Source of the DNA: JAQVUB01 sp033809415
Lineage (GTDB): Bacteria > Verrucomicrobiota > Lentisphaeria > Oligosphaerales > Oligosphaeraceae
Direction: 5' to 3'
Length of the DNA stretch: 20,423 nucleotides
Assembly: GCA_033809415.1 (NCBI GenBank)
Contig: JAPXLT010000053.1
Coordinates: 1-20,423 of the forward strand
Part shown: positions 7,217 to 14,814 of the stretch, one piece after another
Layout: each line of letters begins with the position of its first letter
Numbering within the stretch: the stretch's first letter is position 1
The notes under the pieces: generated by a model
Seen by the model: only the letters and a program-made list of their open reading frames with translations
What the model was told of the DNA's origin: nothing
The model's database searches: none
Translations under genes and position numbers: made by a program

Positions 7217-7228
7217 GGCATTTTATCC

Positions 7229-9808
7229 TTAAATTTCTGTTTCAAGTACAATCACCGCTGTTTCAGTCCAGTCATTGAGGCGAATATCTGTCTTCCAGGT
7301 GTCGCCCTCCTGAACCGGCGTCACTTCCTGTTTTTTCCGCCCATTCCTGTCAAATACAATTACCTGAACCGGCTTGGCGCAAGTCGAGAAGCTGCGTGAA
7401 ACGGCTGTCAGAATGCGTTCCTTTCCAATAATAAAGCCTTCACCAAGCTCGACAGGCGTCATCGGATACATGTAATTGAGGATGCCATATTCACCTGTTC
7501 CCGGCACAATTCCGTGGGTGTAATAGTAATATAGCAGGCCGTGACGCAGGGCGGTGATGACCCCACGATGCAGGATGAAGGCTCGGGCCTGAGGATTCTT
7601 GCTGTAAAACCCAGGCCGCAGACCAAGTATGACCGGGGATGGACTCAGCTGGCTCTTCGCTTCGTGACGCAGCACTGGCGGCTTCTCTTCTCCCAGGATA
7701 AAAGACGAAATATTGTCATTTTCCATTTCGTGGAAACGCATGCATCCCTTGCCGGTTTTGAGACTGGTCGGCTGTGTATTGGCAACTAAAATTTTATTTT
7801 TGCTTATGACATGGCGGATTATCTCTTCCCTGGCGCTGATTCCAGTGACTGCATAATCGTAGTATTTTCGCATGATCTCGCCCTGTTCATTCAATGCCAC
7901 GGTTCTGCCGTCCCAGCGATCAAACGAGCAGCGATCTTTACGCGCCAGGGGACCTCCGCAGCCGGCGGAAAACTGATCGATATAGACCCCGTCAAGGCCG
8001 AGTTCATCGGTCATATAATCAATCAACTCCATCAGTTCCTTGTATCTGGCATTTCCGCATTCGACCTGCACCATAAGATTCAGCAGTGGTTCCGCCGGAT
8101 AGAAGGTGTCTACAAAAATGGAACCGTCTTCTGTTCTCAACAAAGAATCTCCATAGGGTGTATTCCGGGCAATGATAGCAGACTGTTCGGTATTGAGTAA
8201 ATACCCGTACTGCCCGCCATTGGCCTTCCCGCTTTTTGGCAGTTTATCCCCCCCCGGGATCGTCCGCTTATCGATAGCAATCAGGTTGCACTCGATCTTT
8301 GCCAGAATTTTGGCATGAGGCATTTGTTGTCTGATCCGGGAAATTTTTTTCAGCACGACATCCCGATACTGCTCCTGGGTCAACCCTCCGCCATCAGCAT
8401 ATTTGTACCAGGGACCGACCGTTATAATGCCCACTTCCATCCCTTTGCTCCAATCATTGAAGCAGAAAGGTCCCAATACCGTTTGATTTAAGTCCCAGTC
8501 GCGGCGGAGGCAATTCAGAAAATGATAATAGCCGGTCTCTTTTGAAAGAAAGACTTCGTATTCGAGAGAATGACTCTTTCCTGCCGGAATTCCGATGTTC
8601 GGTTCAGAATACAAGACTGCGTTATTGTTTCTTGCCAGTTCAAGATGCGCACGAAACGCGTCATCCTTCACGGCCACACCGACGGAACTGTGATCCTGTT
8701 GTACGAACAGCGTCGGATTCTCCGAAATCCCGTTCTCTTTTTCCGTGCCTGGTATCCCGGCCAGGCGATAATTTTCCGGGGTTAATTTTTCTGCAACAAT
8801 CGAATAGACTGCCTTTACTCCGATGTCCTGTTGGGAACGGTTGGTCAGTGTATCAGTGAAGCAGAGTTTGCCATTCCGATAGGTGATGCTCCGCTTCAGT
8901 TGATAAGCAGCTGAAGCGACCTCCAGAAGAACCTGGTCTTTCCCAAAAACCTTGATGGACGGTTTCCATCCTGGCTCCCCTTCCGCAGACTCGGGTGTCA
9001 GGGTGTTAAATTTCATCTGGGGACGTGCGGCATAGGAAAATTCAGAGGTGAAAAAATAAGTGTCCTGATTGACCTTGATCACCATGCCGCCAGCTGCCGT
9101 AACTTCAGCCGAAATGCCGGGATCCTGAAATGCAGCGACGCTTTCAGCGGGCGTATAGGTCACCGGCTCGACTTGCGGACGCATAGACTCCACTTCCTTG
9201 GATGAATAATACTCGAAACAGACATCTTCCATAATCAGGTTGATCTCACGATTGGCAACCATGCGTGACAGCAGATTGTTGGTGATCTTCAGCCGATTGT
9301 GATGCGCCGCCTCGATCCGGTTATCCGCGCCAATTTCGACATAGTTCACCAAGTCGGAAACATCCAGGAGATAGTCATAGCCTGCTTCGCGCGGAAAGAG
9401 AATCCGTTCATCGAGTCGCTTGTCTCCAGGACCGAAATAAATCATCAGGAGATGGTTGCGCCACCAGTCCCGCTCCTCTGCACCGCTCAGGGAAGTCTTG
9501 AGGCACTTGCCCCGGCGCAACAGGCGATACTCCCCATTCTGTGTGTATTTTTCAAGATTCTTTCCGTTCAGATTCAGTTCGAGGAAGTTATTCCACCCAC
9601 CAGGCTCAGTAGTTTTCAGATAACCACGAAATGCCAAACAGACTTTTTCCCCGGGAGTCTTTCTGACCGCAGGAAACTCTAAAACCTGGCTTTGAGGGGT
9701 GGCTGCTGTTTTGATCTCCGCATGCAAACCTTCCTGAGCAAGCAACAGTCCCGGTAAAAAGAACTGCAAGGAGACTGCAAGGAGAAAGGTAACAAGCTGT
9801 ATCTTCAT
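7229..9808 (-). CDS. Large secreted glycoside-hydrolase-like protein
   Basis: The 859-residue product begins with a clear Sec signal peptide (MKIQLVTFLLAVSLQFFLPG, cleavage near LLLAQ at 21-25). Residues 26-430 are beta-rich, as in the supersandwich domains preceding many glycosidase barrels. From about 445 a TIM-barrel-like region follows: VGIITVGPWYKYADGGG, KILAKIECNL (Glu506), FVDTFYPAEP, then LGLDGVYIDQFSAG with Asp611 in the typical position of a clan-D-like nucleophile. The C-terminal 120 residues form a beta sandwich. Start at 9808 is supported by AGGAG 10 nt upstream. I do not recognise the exact family; polysaccharide or oligosaccharide cleavage outside the cytoplasm is inferred. It is the first gene of a two-gene operon with the 614-residue protein. 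Confidence 0.75.
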   Translation of the reverse strand: MKIQLVTFLLAVSLQFFLPGLLLAQEGLHAEIKTAATPQSQVLEFPAVRKTPGEKVCLAFRGYLKTTEPGGWNNFLELNLNGKNLEKYTQNGEYRLLRRGKCLKTSLSGAEERDWWRNHLLMIYFGPGDKRLDERILFPREAGYDYLLDVSDLVNYVEIGADNRIEAAHHNRLKITNNLLSRMVANREINLIMEDVCFEYYSSKEVESMRPQVEPVTYTPAESVAAFQDPGISAEVTAAGGMVIKVNQDTYFFTSEFSYAARPQMKFNTLTPESAEGEPGWKPSIKVFGKDQVLLEVASAAYQLKRSITYRNGKLCFTDTLTNRSQQDIGVKAVYSIVAEKLTPENYRLAGIPGTEKENGISENPTLFVQQDHSSVGVAVKDDAFRAHLELARNNNAVLYSEPNIGIPAGKSHSLEYEVFLSKETGYYHFLNCLRRDWDLNQTVLGPFCFNDWSKGMEVGIITVGPWYKYADGGGLTQEQYRDVVLKKISRIRQQMPHAKILAKIECNLIAIDKRTIPGGDKLPKSGKANGGQYGYLLNTEQSAIIARNTPYGDSLLRTEDGSIFVDTFYPAEPLLNLMVQVECGNARYKELMELIDYMTDELGLDGVYIDQFSAGCGGPLARKDRCSFDRWDGRTVALNEQGEIMRKYYDYAVTGISAREEIIRHVISKNKILVANTQPTSLKTGKGCMRFHEMENDNISSFILGEEKPPVLRHEAKSQLSPSPVILGLRPGFYSKNPQARAFILHRGVITALRHGLLYYYYTHGIVPGTGEYGILNYMYPMTPVELGEGFIIGKERILTAVSRSFSTCAKPVQVIVFDRNGRKKQEVTPVQEGDTWKTDIRLNDWTETAVIVLETEI

Positions 9809-9873
9809 TGCTGAGAGACTCCTATTCTGTTATGGACGAGGGACAAGCAAATCAACAAAGAAAACGACAGACC

Positions 9874-9968
9874 TGATCGCGAACTCGCGTGCAATCCCAT
9901 CCGTCGAAGCAATAACCCTATAAAATTTTCCGCGCTTTCTGTGCTTTCTGTGGACAAAAAATGGGTTC
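9874..9968 (+). repeat. Dispersed repeat, copy 5
   Basis: TGATCGCGAACTCGCGTGCA and ATCCCATCCGTCGAAGCAAT lead into AACCCTATAAAATTTTCCGC, then GCTTTCTGTGCTTTCTGTGG and a tract ending ATGGGTT (9961-9967). Here the core modules use CGCG/TGTG instead of CGTG, a diverged subtype also used by the copy at 18581. TAACCC (9913-9918) and GGGTT (9963-9967) bound the core. It lies 29 bp downstream of the pseudopilin stop and upstream of the secreted glycosidase gene. Confidence 0.85.
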
Positions 9969-9996
9969 TCCAATGAGAGCATTGAGTTTACTGCTT

Positions 9997-10758
9997 TTAT
10001 TCATACATTTTTCCCGCTACTTTCAGCTCGGTTGTGCTGAGCGCGATATCCAGGTGGCTGCCTAAGAATGGACATTTCTGGGTTGCGACATGTCCATCCA
10101 CAAAACCAACATTGATCCGCAGGTTGTGTGGATATGCAATGCAGGCGCTCTCATGGCCGGCTGTAATTCGGCAAACCAGACCAAAAGAAAGAACTCTGCC
10201 CTGGAGATTTTCTCCAAAAACGGTTTTCGTCATATCGCCACCCTCTACAAGCAAAGCCGTCTGGGAGGGCTTACGAACCTTCAGCAACGACAAGTTGGTT
10301 CTCCCTTGTGTGGAGTATTCTTTGAATGTTACTGCCAGCGTTCCATTAATGATATAGCTGCAAGCATTCGGCTGCGCTTTAACACAGCATGGACAAAGCA
10401 AAGCCGTCTTCACATAAGTATGACTTTTTGTCTTAAGATATTGATTCACGTCACAGCCCAGATACTCTTTGCCCATGACGATATACCAGGTCTGATAACC
10501 GGAACCGGAACAATCAATGGATGGAATTGTATGGTTGCCGGAAAAAGGAAGAAATTCCTCGTAATCAAAAGTATAACCCAACGCCCCCTGGAGAATTTGC
10601 TTCATATTCGAAAGACACTGACTCTTTTTCGCCATCCCCTGGCTTTTACTCAAGGCCGGCAAAAGCATGCTGGCCAGAATAGCAATTATGGCGATGACGA
10701 CCAGCAATTCTATTAATGTAAATGCCTTCTTCTCACATATTCTATCCCGGTACCGCAT
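9997..10758 (-). CDS. Type II pseudopilin-like protein with H-X9-DG motif (DUF1559-like)
   Basis: The 253-residue product starts with a short basic leader and a type IV prepilin cleavage/methylation site: KKA then FTLIELLVVIAIIAILASML, with the conserved Glu at +5 (residue 17). The globular part ends in the H-X9-DG signature, His211 followed by nine residues and DG at 221-222 (GFVDGHV), typical of the hugely expanded pseudopilins of Planctomycetes, Verrucomicrobia and Lentisphaerota. Several cysteines (LCPCC near 121-125) could form disulfides or bind metal. AAAGGAG precedes the start at 6-nt spacing. It lies between a GH36 gene and a secreted glycosidase-like gene on the same strand, so a role in surface glycan binding or uptake is plausible but unproven. 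Confidence 0.92.
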   Translation of the reverse strand: MRYRDRICEKKAFTLIELLVVIAIIAILASMLLPALSKSQGMAKKSQCLSNMKQILQGALGYTFDYEEFLPFSGNHTIPSIDCSGSGYQTWYIVMGKEYLGCDVNQYLKTKSHTYVKTALLCPCCVKAQPNACSYIINGTLAVTFKEYSTQGRTNLSLLKVRKPSQTALLVEGGDMTKTVFGENLQGRVLSFGLVCRITAGHESACIAYPHNLRINVGFVDGHVATQKCPFLGSHLDIALSTTELKVAGKMYE

Positions 10759-10790
10759 CTTTTGCTCCTTTCACTTCAAAACTCTTGCCC

Positions 10791-10799
10791 AGTATAACA
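10791..10799 (-). promoter_or_regulatory. Extended -10 promoter candidate for the pseudopilin gene
   Basis: On the minus strand TGTTATACT forms an extended -10 element (TGn plus TATACT) 33 bp upstream of the ATG at 10758. No good -35 is visible. The remainder of the gap to the GH36 stop (10800-10997) shows no gene or strong terminator. Confidence 0.45.
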
Positions 10800-10997
10800 A
10801 CATCGGCTGAACCTTTCAGGGATAACTATAAAGTGCCTGCAGAATAAAATCCATAGCAAAAAGCAGACTATCGAGGTTTCAGACAAAAAAATCGAGAGCA
10901 GGTTTGCAATAAATGAGAGCAAGTTGACATACAATTTTCCCGGACACACCTACTCCGGTCATGCCATAATCCGAAGAGTTTTGATTTGCCTTGCCTT

Positions 10998-13103
10998 TTA
11001 TCGCTTCAGCCGGATGGCTGCCGCGCTGAATTGTTCCATGCCAGACAACTGCAAGGTGTGTCTGCAGATGCAGTTCTTTGCCTGTGAAATCGAGGCAAAA
11101 TCAGCGATCTGCCAATTATCCGATGGCAATTCTATGGAAATCGATGTTTCCTGGGTATCAAAGAAATGGACGACAACCAGCGCTTCGTCTTCCGTCTCGA
11201 GCATAACAACCTGTGTGCCTTTAGGACAAGTGCGGTTCTTGGTCATTCGTTGAATGGTGAGTTCTCCACGGCGCAATGGCACTGAAATGCCGGTATAAAA
11301 ATCAGTGAACTTGCGCACGAAGCCCAGTTGCACTTCATTTAGCAAATCCAAATCGCCTGACAACTGCATTTGCCCCAACAGCCCAGCGCACATGGAATAA
11401 GACAAACGTGACTCGTCATCTGTCGGACGAAGAGTCGTCCACACCAGGGCTTTATCGTAGTCGCAGAGCAGCATGGCGTCTGCGGCAAGAATGGGGATTT
11501 CCACTCCTTCGTGTGCATCGGAGCAACTAAGGTAATCGCCCATGCGTATCCAGCCCGGTGTCATTCTTGTGCCGCCAGAAGCGCATTCTTCAATGCGCAG
11601 CCCTGGCACAAGTTGCCGCAGTCGGCGATGAAAATCCGCCGCGCAATTCAGAACCTCCTGCAGATTGGCGGCGGGAGAAGCCAATGCGCCATCCGTCCCG
11701 AAAGGAATGGGGGCATTGTAGTCGACTTTCAGGTAGCCGACGTGGTTTTCTTTAAGGAAATCTGCTACCTTATGAGTAAGATGCGTTATCGTTTCCGGCT
11801 GGCGAAAATCCCAGAAGCGACGTTCCCCGGATATAATGATATTTCCATCCAGGGTTAGCAGTTGTTCCTTATGCTGGAAGTTTTCCAAGTTTGGAGGCGT
11901 CACTGTTTCGAACTCAAACCAAATGCCTGATTTCAGGCCGAAGCGTTTGCTGATTTCGTCAGAAAAATGTTTAAATGAATGTGGAAAGACCTTTTTGTCA
12001 AGCTCCCATTCTCCTGGGGCATCTCCTCGAAACCAGCCTGCATCAACCGAAAAATGCGTTACCCCGAGGGACGCCGCGACTTCCGCCACTTTCAACAGGC
12101 GTTCTTCCTTGATCTTTCCCCAAGAGGTGCACCAGTCGCTGAAGACCGGAAGAGGGCGTGCATTTGGTTCGAATGTTCTCTGGTAAGCCAAAAGATTTCG
12201 GGCAGCACGGGCGAAAGTACCTTTGCAGACCGTCATGATGGCGGCGGGCGCAGTCAGCGTTTCACCGGGCTTCAAATCAACAAACCAGCCCGCAAATTCC
12301 CTGTCTGGCAGTCCGCCCGAAATATTGACAAAATCGCTGTAGCGTGAAACTTCCATCTGCCAAGGGGTCAATGCCTCGACAGCCGCCGCCCAGACCACTC
12401 CGTTGGCTGTATCTTCCACTGCAGCAAAGGGGGCATATTCCTTTGCCACGCTACTGGAACGCTGACCGAAGCGAAGGCAGCGTACACCGCCAGCCTGCCA
12501 GCTCATATCCATACCCAGGTCTTCAAAGCTGTCTTCCAAGTGCCTGGCTTCTGACGACCAGAACGTTGCAAAACGGTGGAGCTTCAGCACATCCGGCGCA
12601 TCGTCATCATGCAGCAATGATATCATTCCCAGCGAGAAGGACGAGAACATTTCAACCCGGATTGTGCGTTGGCTGCCATTGTACAGGGAACTTTGGCACT
12701 CGATATATTCGGTTCCATCTTTGTAAAGAAGCTTCTGTGTGGCTTTAATCCCGTCTTCCGTTGCAAACTCGGAAACAAAACTGTTCCCATCGTTCCGCTG
12801 CGATTGCAATTTGAAGCAAGTGCAGGTTGTCGCATTGCGCATGTCTGACCCTGCCCCTGAATGACCAAAGTAGGCATCGCCTGCAAACTTCACCTGCAGC
12901 ATACTCTCCGGATTGAATGCCTTGAAAGAAATATCCAGCGTTTGACAGATACTGCGGGAGGCGATCGAGCCGTCTACATTATCCCTGTGATCCAACACAG
13001 CCTGCATACCGGACGGCAGCATCCCCATGCAGACAATGTCGTCCTGTTCAAAAAACAGCACATCCATCCCCCCAACAGTCCATTTTCTGATTACATTTAA
13101 CAT
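10998..13103 (-). CDS. GH36-family alpha-galactosidase, cytoplasmic
   Basis: With the start at 13103 the product has 701 residues and no signal peptide, as for other cytoplasmic GH36 enzymes. The N-terminal beta supersandwich (about 1-300) is followed by a TIM barrel: FSDWCTSWGKIKEERLL, HFSVDAGWFRGDAPGEWE, KSGIWFEFETV, YLKVDYN with nucleophile Asp461, EECASGG (506-511) and SCSDAHEG with proposed acid/base Asp529. These motifs match alpha-galactosidases of GH36 (hydrolysis of alpha-galactosyl residues from oligosaccharides). The chosen start follows GAGGAG/AAGAG on the minus strand. An upstream in-frame extension to 13346 translates a dispersed repeat (NPFFNHEPHEK) and overlaps the formyltransferase gene, so it is rejected. 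The exact specificity could also be alpha-N-acetylgalactosaminidase. Confidence 0.9.
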   Translation of the reverse strand: MLNVIRKWTVGGMDVLFFEQDDIVCMGMLPSGMQAVLDHRDNVDGSIASRSICQTLDISFKAFNPESMLQVKFAGDAYFGHSGAGSDMRNATTCTCFKLQSQRNDGNSFVSEFATEDGIKATQKLLYKDGTEYIECQSSLYNGSQRTIRVEMFSSFSLGMISLLHDDDAPDVLKLHRFATFWSSEARHLEDSFEDLGMDMSWQAGGVRCLRFGQRSSSVAKEYAPFAAVEDTANGVVWAAAVEALTPWQMEVSRYSDFVNISGGLPDREFAGWFVDLKPGETLTAPAAIMTVCKGTFARAARNLLAYQRTFEPNARPLPVFSDWCTSWGKIKEERLLKVAEVAASLGVTHFSVDAGWFRGDAPGEWELDKKVFPHSFKHFSDEISKRFGLKSGIWFEFETVTPPNLENFQHKEQLLTLDGNIIISGERRFWDFRQPETITHLTHKVADFLKENHVGYLKVDYNAPIPFGTDGALASPAANLQEVLNCAADFHRRLRQLVPGLRIEECASGGTRMTPGWIRMGDYLSCSDAHEGVEIPILAADAMLLCDYDKALVWTTLRPTDDESRLSYSMCAGLLGQMQLSGDLDLLNEVQLGFVRKFTDFYTGISVPLRRGELTIQRMTKNRTCPKGTQVVMLETEDEALVVVHFFDTQETSISIELPSDNWQIADFASISQAKNCICRHTLQLSGMEQFSAAAIRLKR

Positions 13104-13123
13104 AGATAACTCTTGCTCCTCAT

Positions 13124-13182
13124 ATAACCCTATGGAAAATTTTCGTACCTTTTCGTGTGGTTCGTGGTTAAAAAATGGGTTA
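13124..13182 (+). repeat. Dispersed repeat, copy 6 (compact copy; end supplies a stop codon)
   Basis: The 59-bp copy runs from ATAACCCTAT (13124-13133) through TTTTCGTACC, TTTTCGTGTGG and TTCGTGGTTAAAAA to ATGGGTTA (13175-13182). TAACCC/GGGTTA form inverted termini. On the minus strand, the terminal TAA of the repeat is the stop codon of the formyltransferase gene (13180-13182). The longer head present in copies 3, 4, 5 and 9 is absent, so this is the minimal bounded unit. Confidence 0.85.
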
Positions 13183-14094
13183 CGGGCTATCAAAGATGGG
13201 TTCGCGCTGATCTCCGTCGACCTGCACGGTTTCGACCGGATGGAACTTGTCGCCAATCCGGTAAAACAGTTGATTGTCATCGGACAAGGCATAACATCCT
13301 TTGGCAAAATCGCGTACAACCCCCGGCAGCACCTGCCAGTCGCCACCGCGTTTCAGACGTTCGAGATTCAGGGCAGCCAGTTCGGCAAGGCGATCCTTGT
13401 ATCCACCGGCAGGACGTTTTTCTGGTCGTGCGGCGGCAATCGCCCGCAGATCCTCGAGTTTTTCCCCTTGCAGATCAATCGGAACTTCCGGGGAAATGCC
13501 AAGCAACGGGCCATTGTCCATGTCTTCCCCTTTCCCTGTGTAGGGACGCGCCAGAATGACGCTGCTGCGCAAAGTCTCGAGTCCCTCGAGTATGGCCAAT
13601 TCAATCGGCAACTGATGCAGACCTACCAGATGACGCCGTCCATCCTTCAAATACGTCAAATCGCCTGGATGCACATTCAGGCAGGGGAAGTCCGCCGTCA
13701 GGTTGGTCAGTGGAACAAATCCGGCAAACACCGCAAAATCAATCGCATACGGGCGCAACTTCACGCGCAGGCGGTCGCTCCACTGATTTCGCAGTTCCTG
13801 AGCTTTCGGCGTGCGGATGGATACGCGTTCTTCGCCATGAGCCTGATAAAAAGCCCGGATATCCTCCTCGATGACAGGAATTCCATAGACTTTGCCCAGC
13901 TCACGTGCACGACTTGTTTCGGGTGCATCCGTCACCAGCACCTGCAAATCATACGGAATCTCCTTCCCCTGCGCAAGCAATTCCTGGTTGCGGCGCAAAA
14001 TCTGTTCGGCATTACTGCCGGTGCCACTCAAAAAAATGGCTGCGTGAGGACGGCGGGCGACAATCGGCGGCAACAACATTTTTATGTTTTTCAT
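13180..14094 (-). CDS. Divergent PurN-like formyltransferase
   Basis: The 304-residue protein has the PurN/formyltransferase signature in order: a nucleotide-type loop AIFLSGTGSNAEQIL (19-33), DLQVLVTDAPETSRARELG with KVYGIPV, FAGFVPLTNLTADFPCLNVH with catalytic-type Asn140 and His142, and DMDNGPLL with Asp193 in the position of the PurN general Asp. PurN transfers a formyl group from 10-formyl-THF to GAR in purine synthesis. This protein is about 100 residues longer than usual PurN and differs after NVHP (GDLTYLKDGRRHLVG), so the acceptor may not be GAR. GGAG lies 11 nt before the start. Its stop codon lies inside the terminus of a dispersed repeat. It could be transcribed with the GH36 gene 76 bp downstream. 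Confidence 0.75.
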   Translation of the reverse strand: MKNIKMLLPPIVARRPHAAIFLSGTGSNAEQILRRNQELLAQGKEIPYDLQVLVTDAPETSRARELGKVYGIPVIEEDIRAFYQAHGEERVSIRTPKAQELRNQWSDRLRVKLRPYAIDFAVFAGFVPLTNLTADFPCLNVHPGDLTYLKDGRRHLVGLHQLPIELAILEGLETLRSSVILARPYTGKGEDMDNGPLLGISPEVPIDLQGEKLEDLRAIAAARPEKRPAGGYKDRLAELAALNLERLKRGGDWQVLPGVVRDFAKGCYALSDDNQLFYRIGDKFHPVETVQVDGDQREPIFDSP

Positions 14095-14131
14095 CGATTA
14101 TGTACTCCATTTATTGCAAAAAACAGAAAAT

Positions 14132-14173
14132 AAACGGGAAAATTTCGCAAGCGGGATTGAAAGTTTCCCGTTT
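14132..14173. promoter_or_regulatory. Inverted repeat in the divergent promoter region
   Basis: AAACGGGAAA (14132-14141) and TTTCCCGTTT (14164-14173) are perfect 10-bp inverted arms around 22 nt. They lie between the divergent formyltransferase and lipoprotein genes, just upstream of a TATAAT. A two-way operator, or a hairpin in one leader, would explain it; the long loop favours protein binding. Confidence 0.55.
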
Positions 14174-14183
14174 TTGTACATAG

Positions 14184-14189
14184 TATAAT
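14184..14189 (+). promoter_or_regulatory. -10 element TATAAT for the lipoprotein/permease operon
   Basis: A perfect TATAAT lies 92 bp upstream of the lipoprotein start. TTGAAA (14157-14162) is 21 bp upstream, longer than the usual spacer, so the -35 is uncertain. Confidence 0.45.
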
Positions 14190-14281
14190 ATTTAACCGAC
14201 AAACAAAAAGTGCAGACGGCGTTTTTTTGTCAGAAGAATGGTTTTCCATCTCGTATCGGGTTTCAACTAGAAAGGCTGAAA

Positions 14282-14788
14282 ATGAAAAAAGTTCTTTACC
14301 TCTTCCCTGTTGCTCTTGTTCTCTTGATGTTCAGCTCCACTGGATGCAGTGCTTTCCGGCGTGAGGGGCGCACCCGTGCCCACACGTTGATGATCACCGG
14401 AAACTACATGAACTCGCGGTTGCTCTGTGATCTGGCCCAGTACAAAACCAAACAGCCCATCCTCCTCTTTTCACTGGATGCAGACCAGTCCCAGCAGATT
14501 TTCTTCATGCCCGCTTCGAGTAAAGTCCAGCAGATCAATGCCGACGAATTTGTGGACATTGTCAGCTTCATCAATCCAAAACGGATTGTGGTTGTCGGCG
14601 GCAGTGACTATGTGCCGCAATCGTTCATCGACCAGATCCGCGGCAAATTCCCGGTCATGATCTTCAACAGTGAAGACTGGTCGCTCAACGCACGCATGCT
14701 CGGCGATCTGCTCAATCAGCACGGACTGTTGAAAGATTTTGAAGACAGCAAGGAAAGACTGGCCAAATCCGGCGTCCTCAAAAACTAG
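14282..14788 (+). CDS. Small lipoprotein, Rossmann-like or CWB2-like fold, unknown function
   Basis: The start at 14282 (168 residues) is chosen because AAAGG lies 6 nt upstream and the product then has a lipoprotein signal: MKKVLYLFPVALVLLMFSST followed by GC, with Cys22 as the acylated residue. A longer start at 14210 would bury this signal. The mature part alternates strands and helices: HTLMITGNYMNSRLLCDLAQY, ILLFSLDA, PKRIVVVGGSDYVPQSFIDQ, PVMIFNSEDWSLNARMLGDLL. The block around VVVGGSDYVP is reminiscent of cell-wall-binding repeat 2 (CWB2) proteins, which is my inference. I do not recognise a named family. The gene is 26 bp upstream of an ABC-2 permease, so it may act as an extracytoplasmic partner of that exporter. 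Confidence 0.8.
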   Translation: MKKVLYLFPVALVLLMFSSTGCSAFRREGRTRAHTLMITGNYMNSRLLCDLAQYKTKQPILLFSLDADQSQQIFFMPASSKVQQINADEFVDIVSFINPKRIVVVGGSDYVPQSFIDQIRGKFPVMIFNSEDWSLNARMLGDLLNQHGLLKDFEDSKERLAKSGVLKN

Positions 14789-14814
14789 TTTTCATCTCAA
14801 GTGGGGCTTGCCCA

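Noticed and set aside
7541..8200. Plus-strand frames inside the secreted glycosidase gene
   Set aside because: Antisense shadows of a long, well-supported gene with signal peptide and ribosome binding site.
13104..13346. N-terminal extension of the GH36 gene
   Set aside because: It translates the dispersed repeat (FFNHEPHEK) and overlaps the formyltransferase gene on the same strand; a good ribosome binding site supports the start at 13103.
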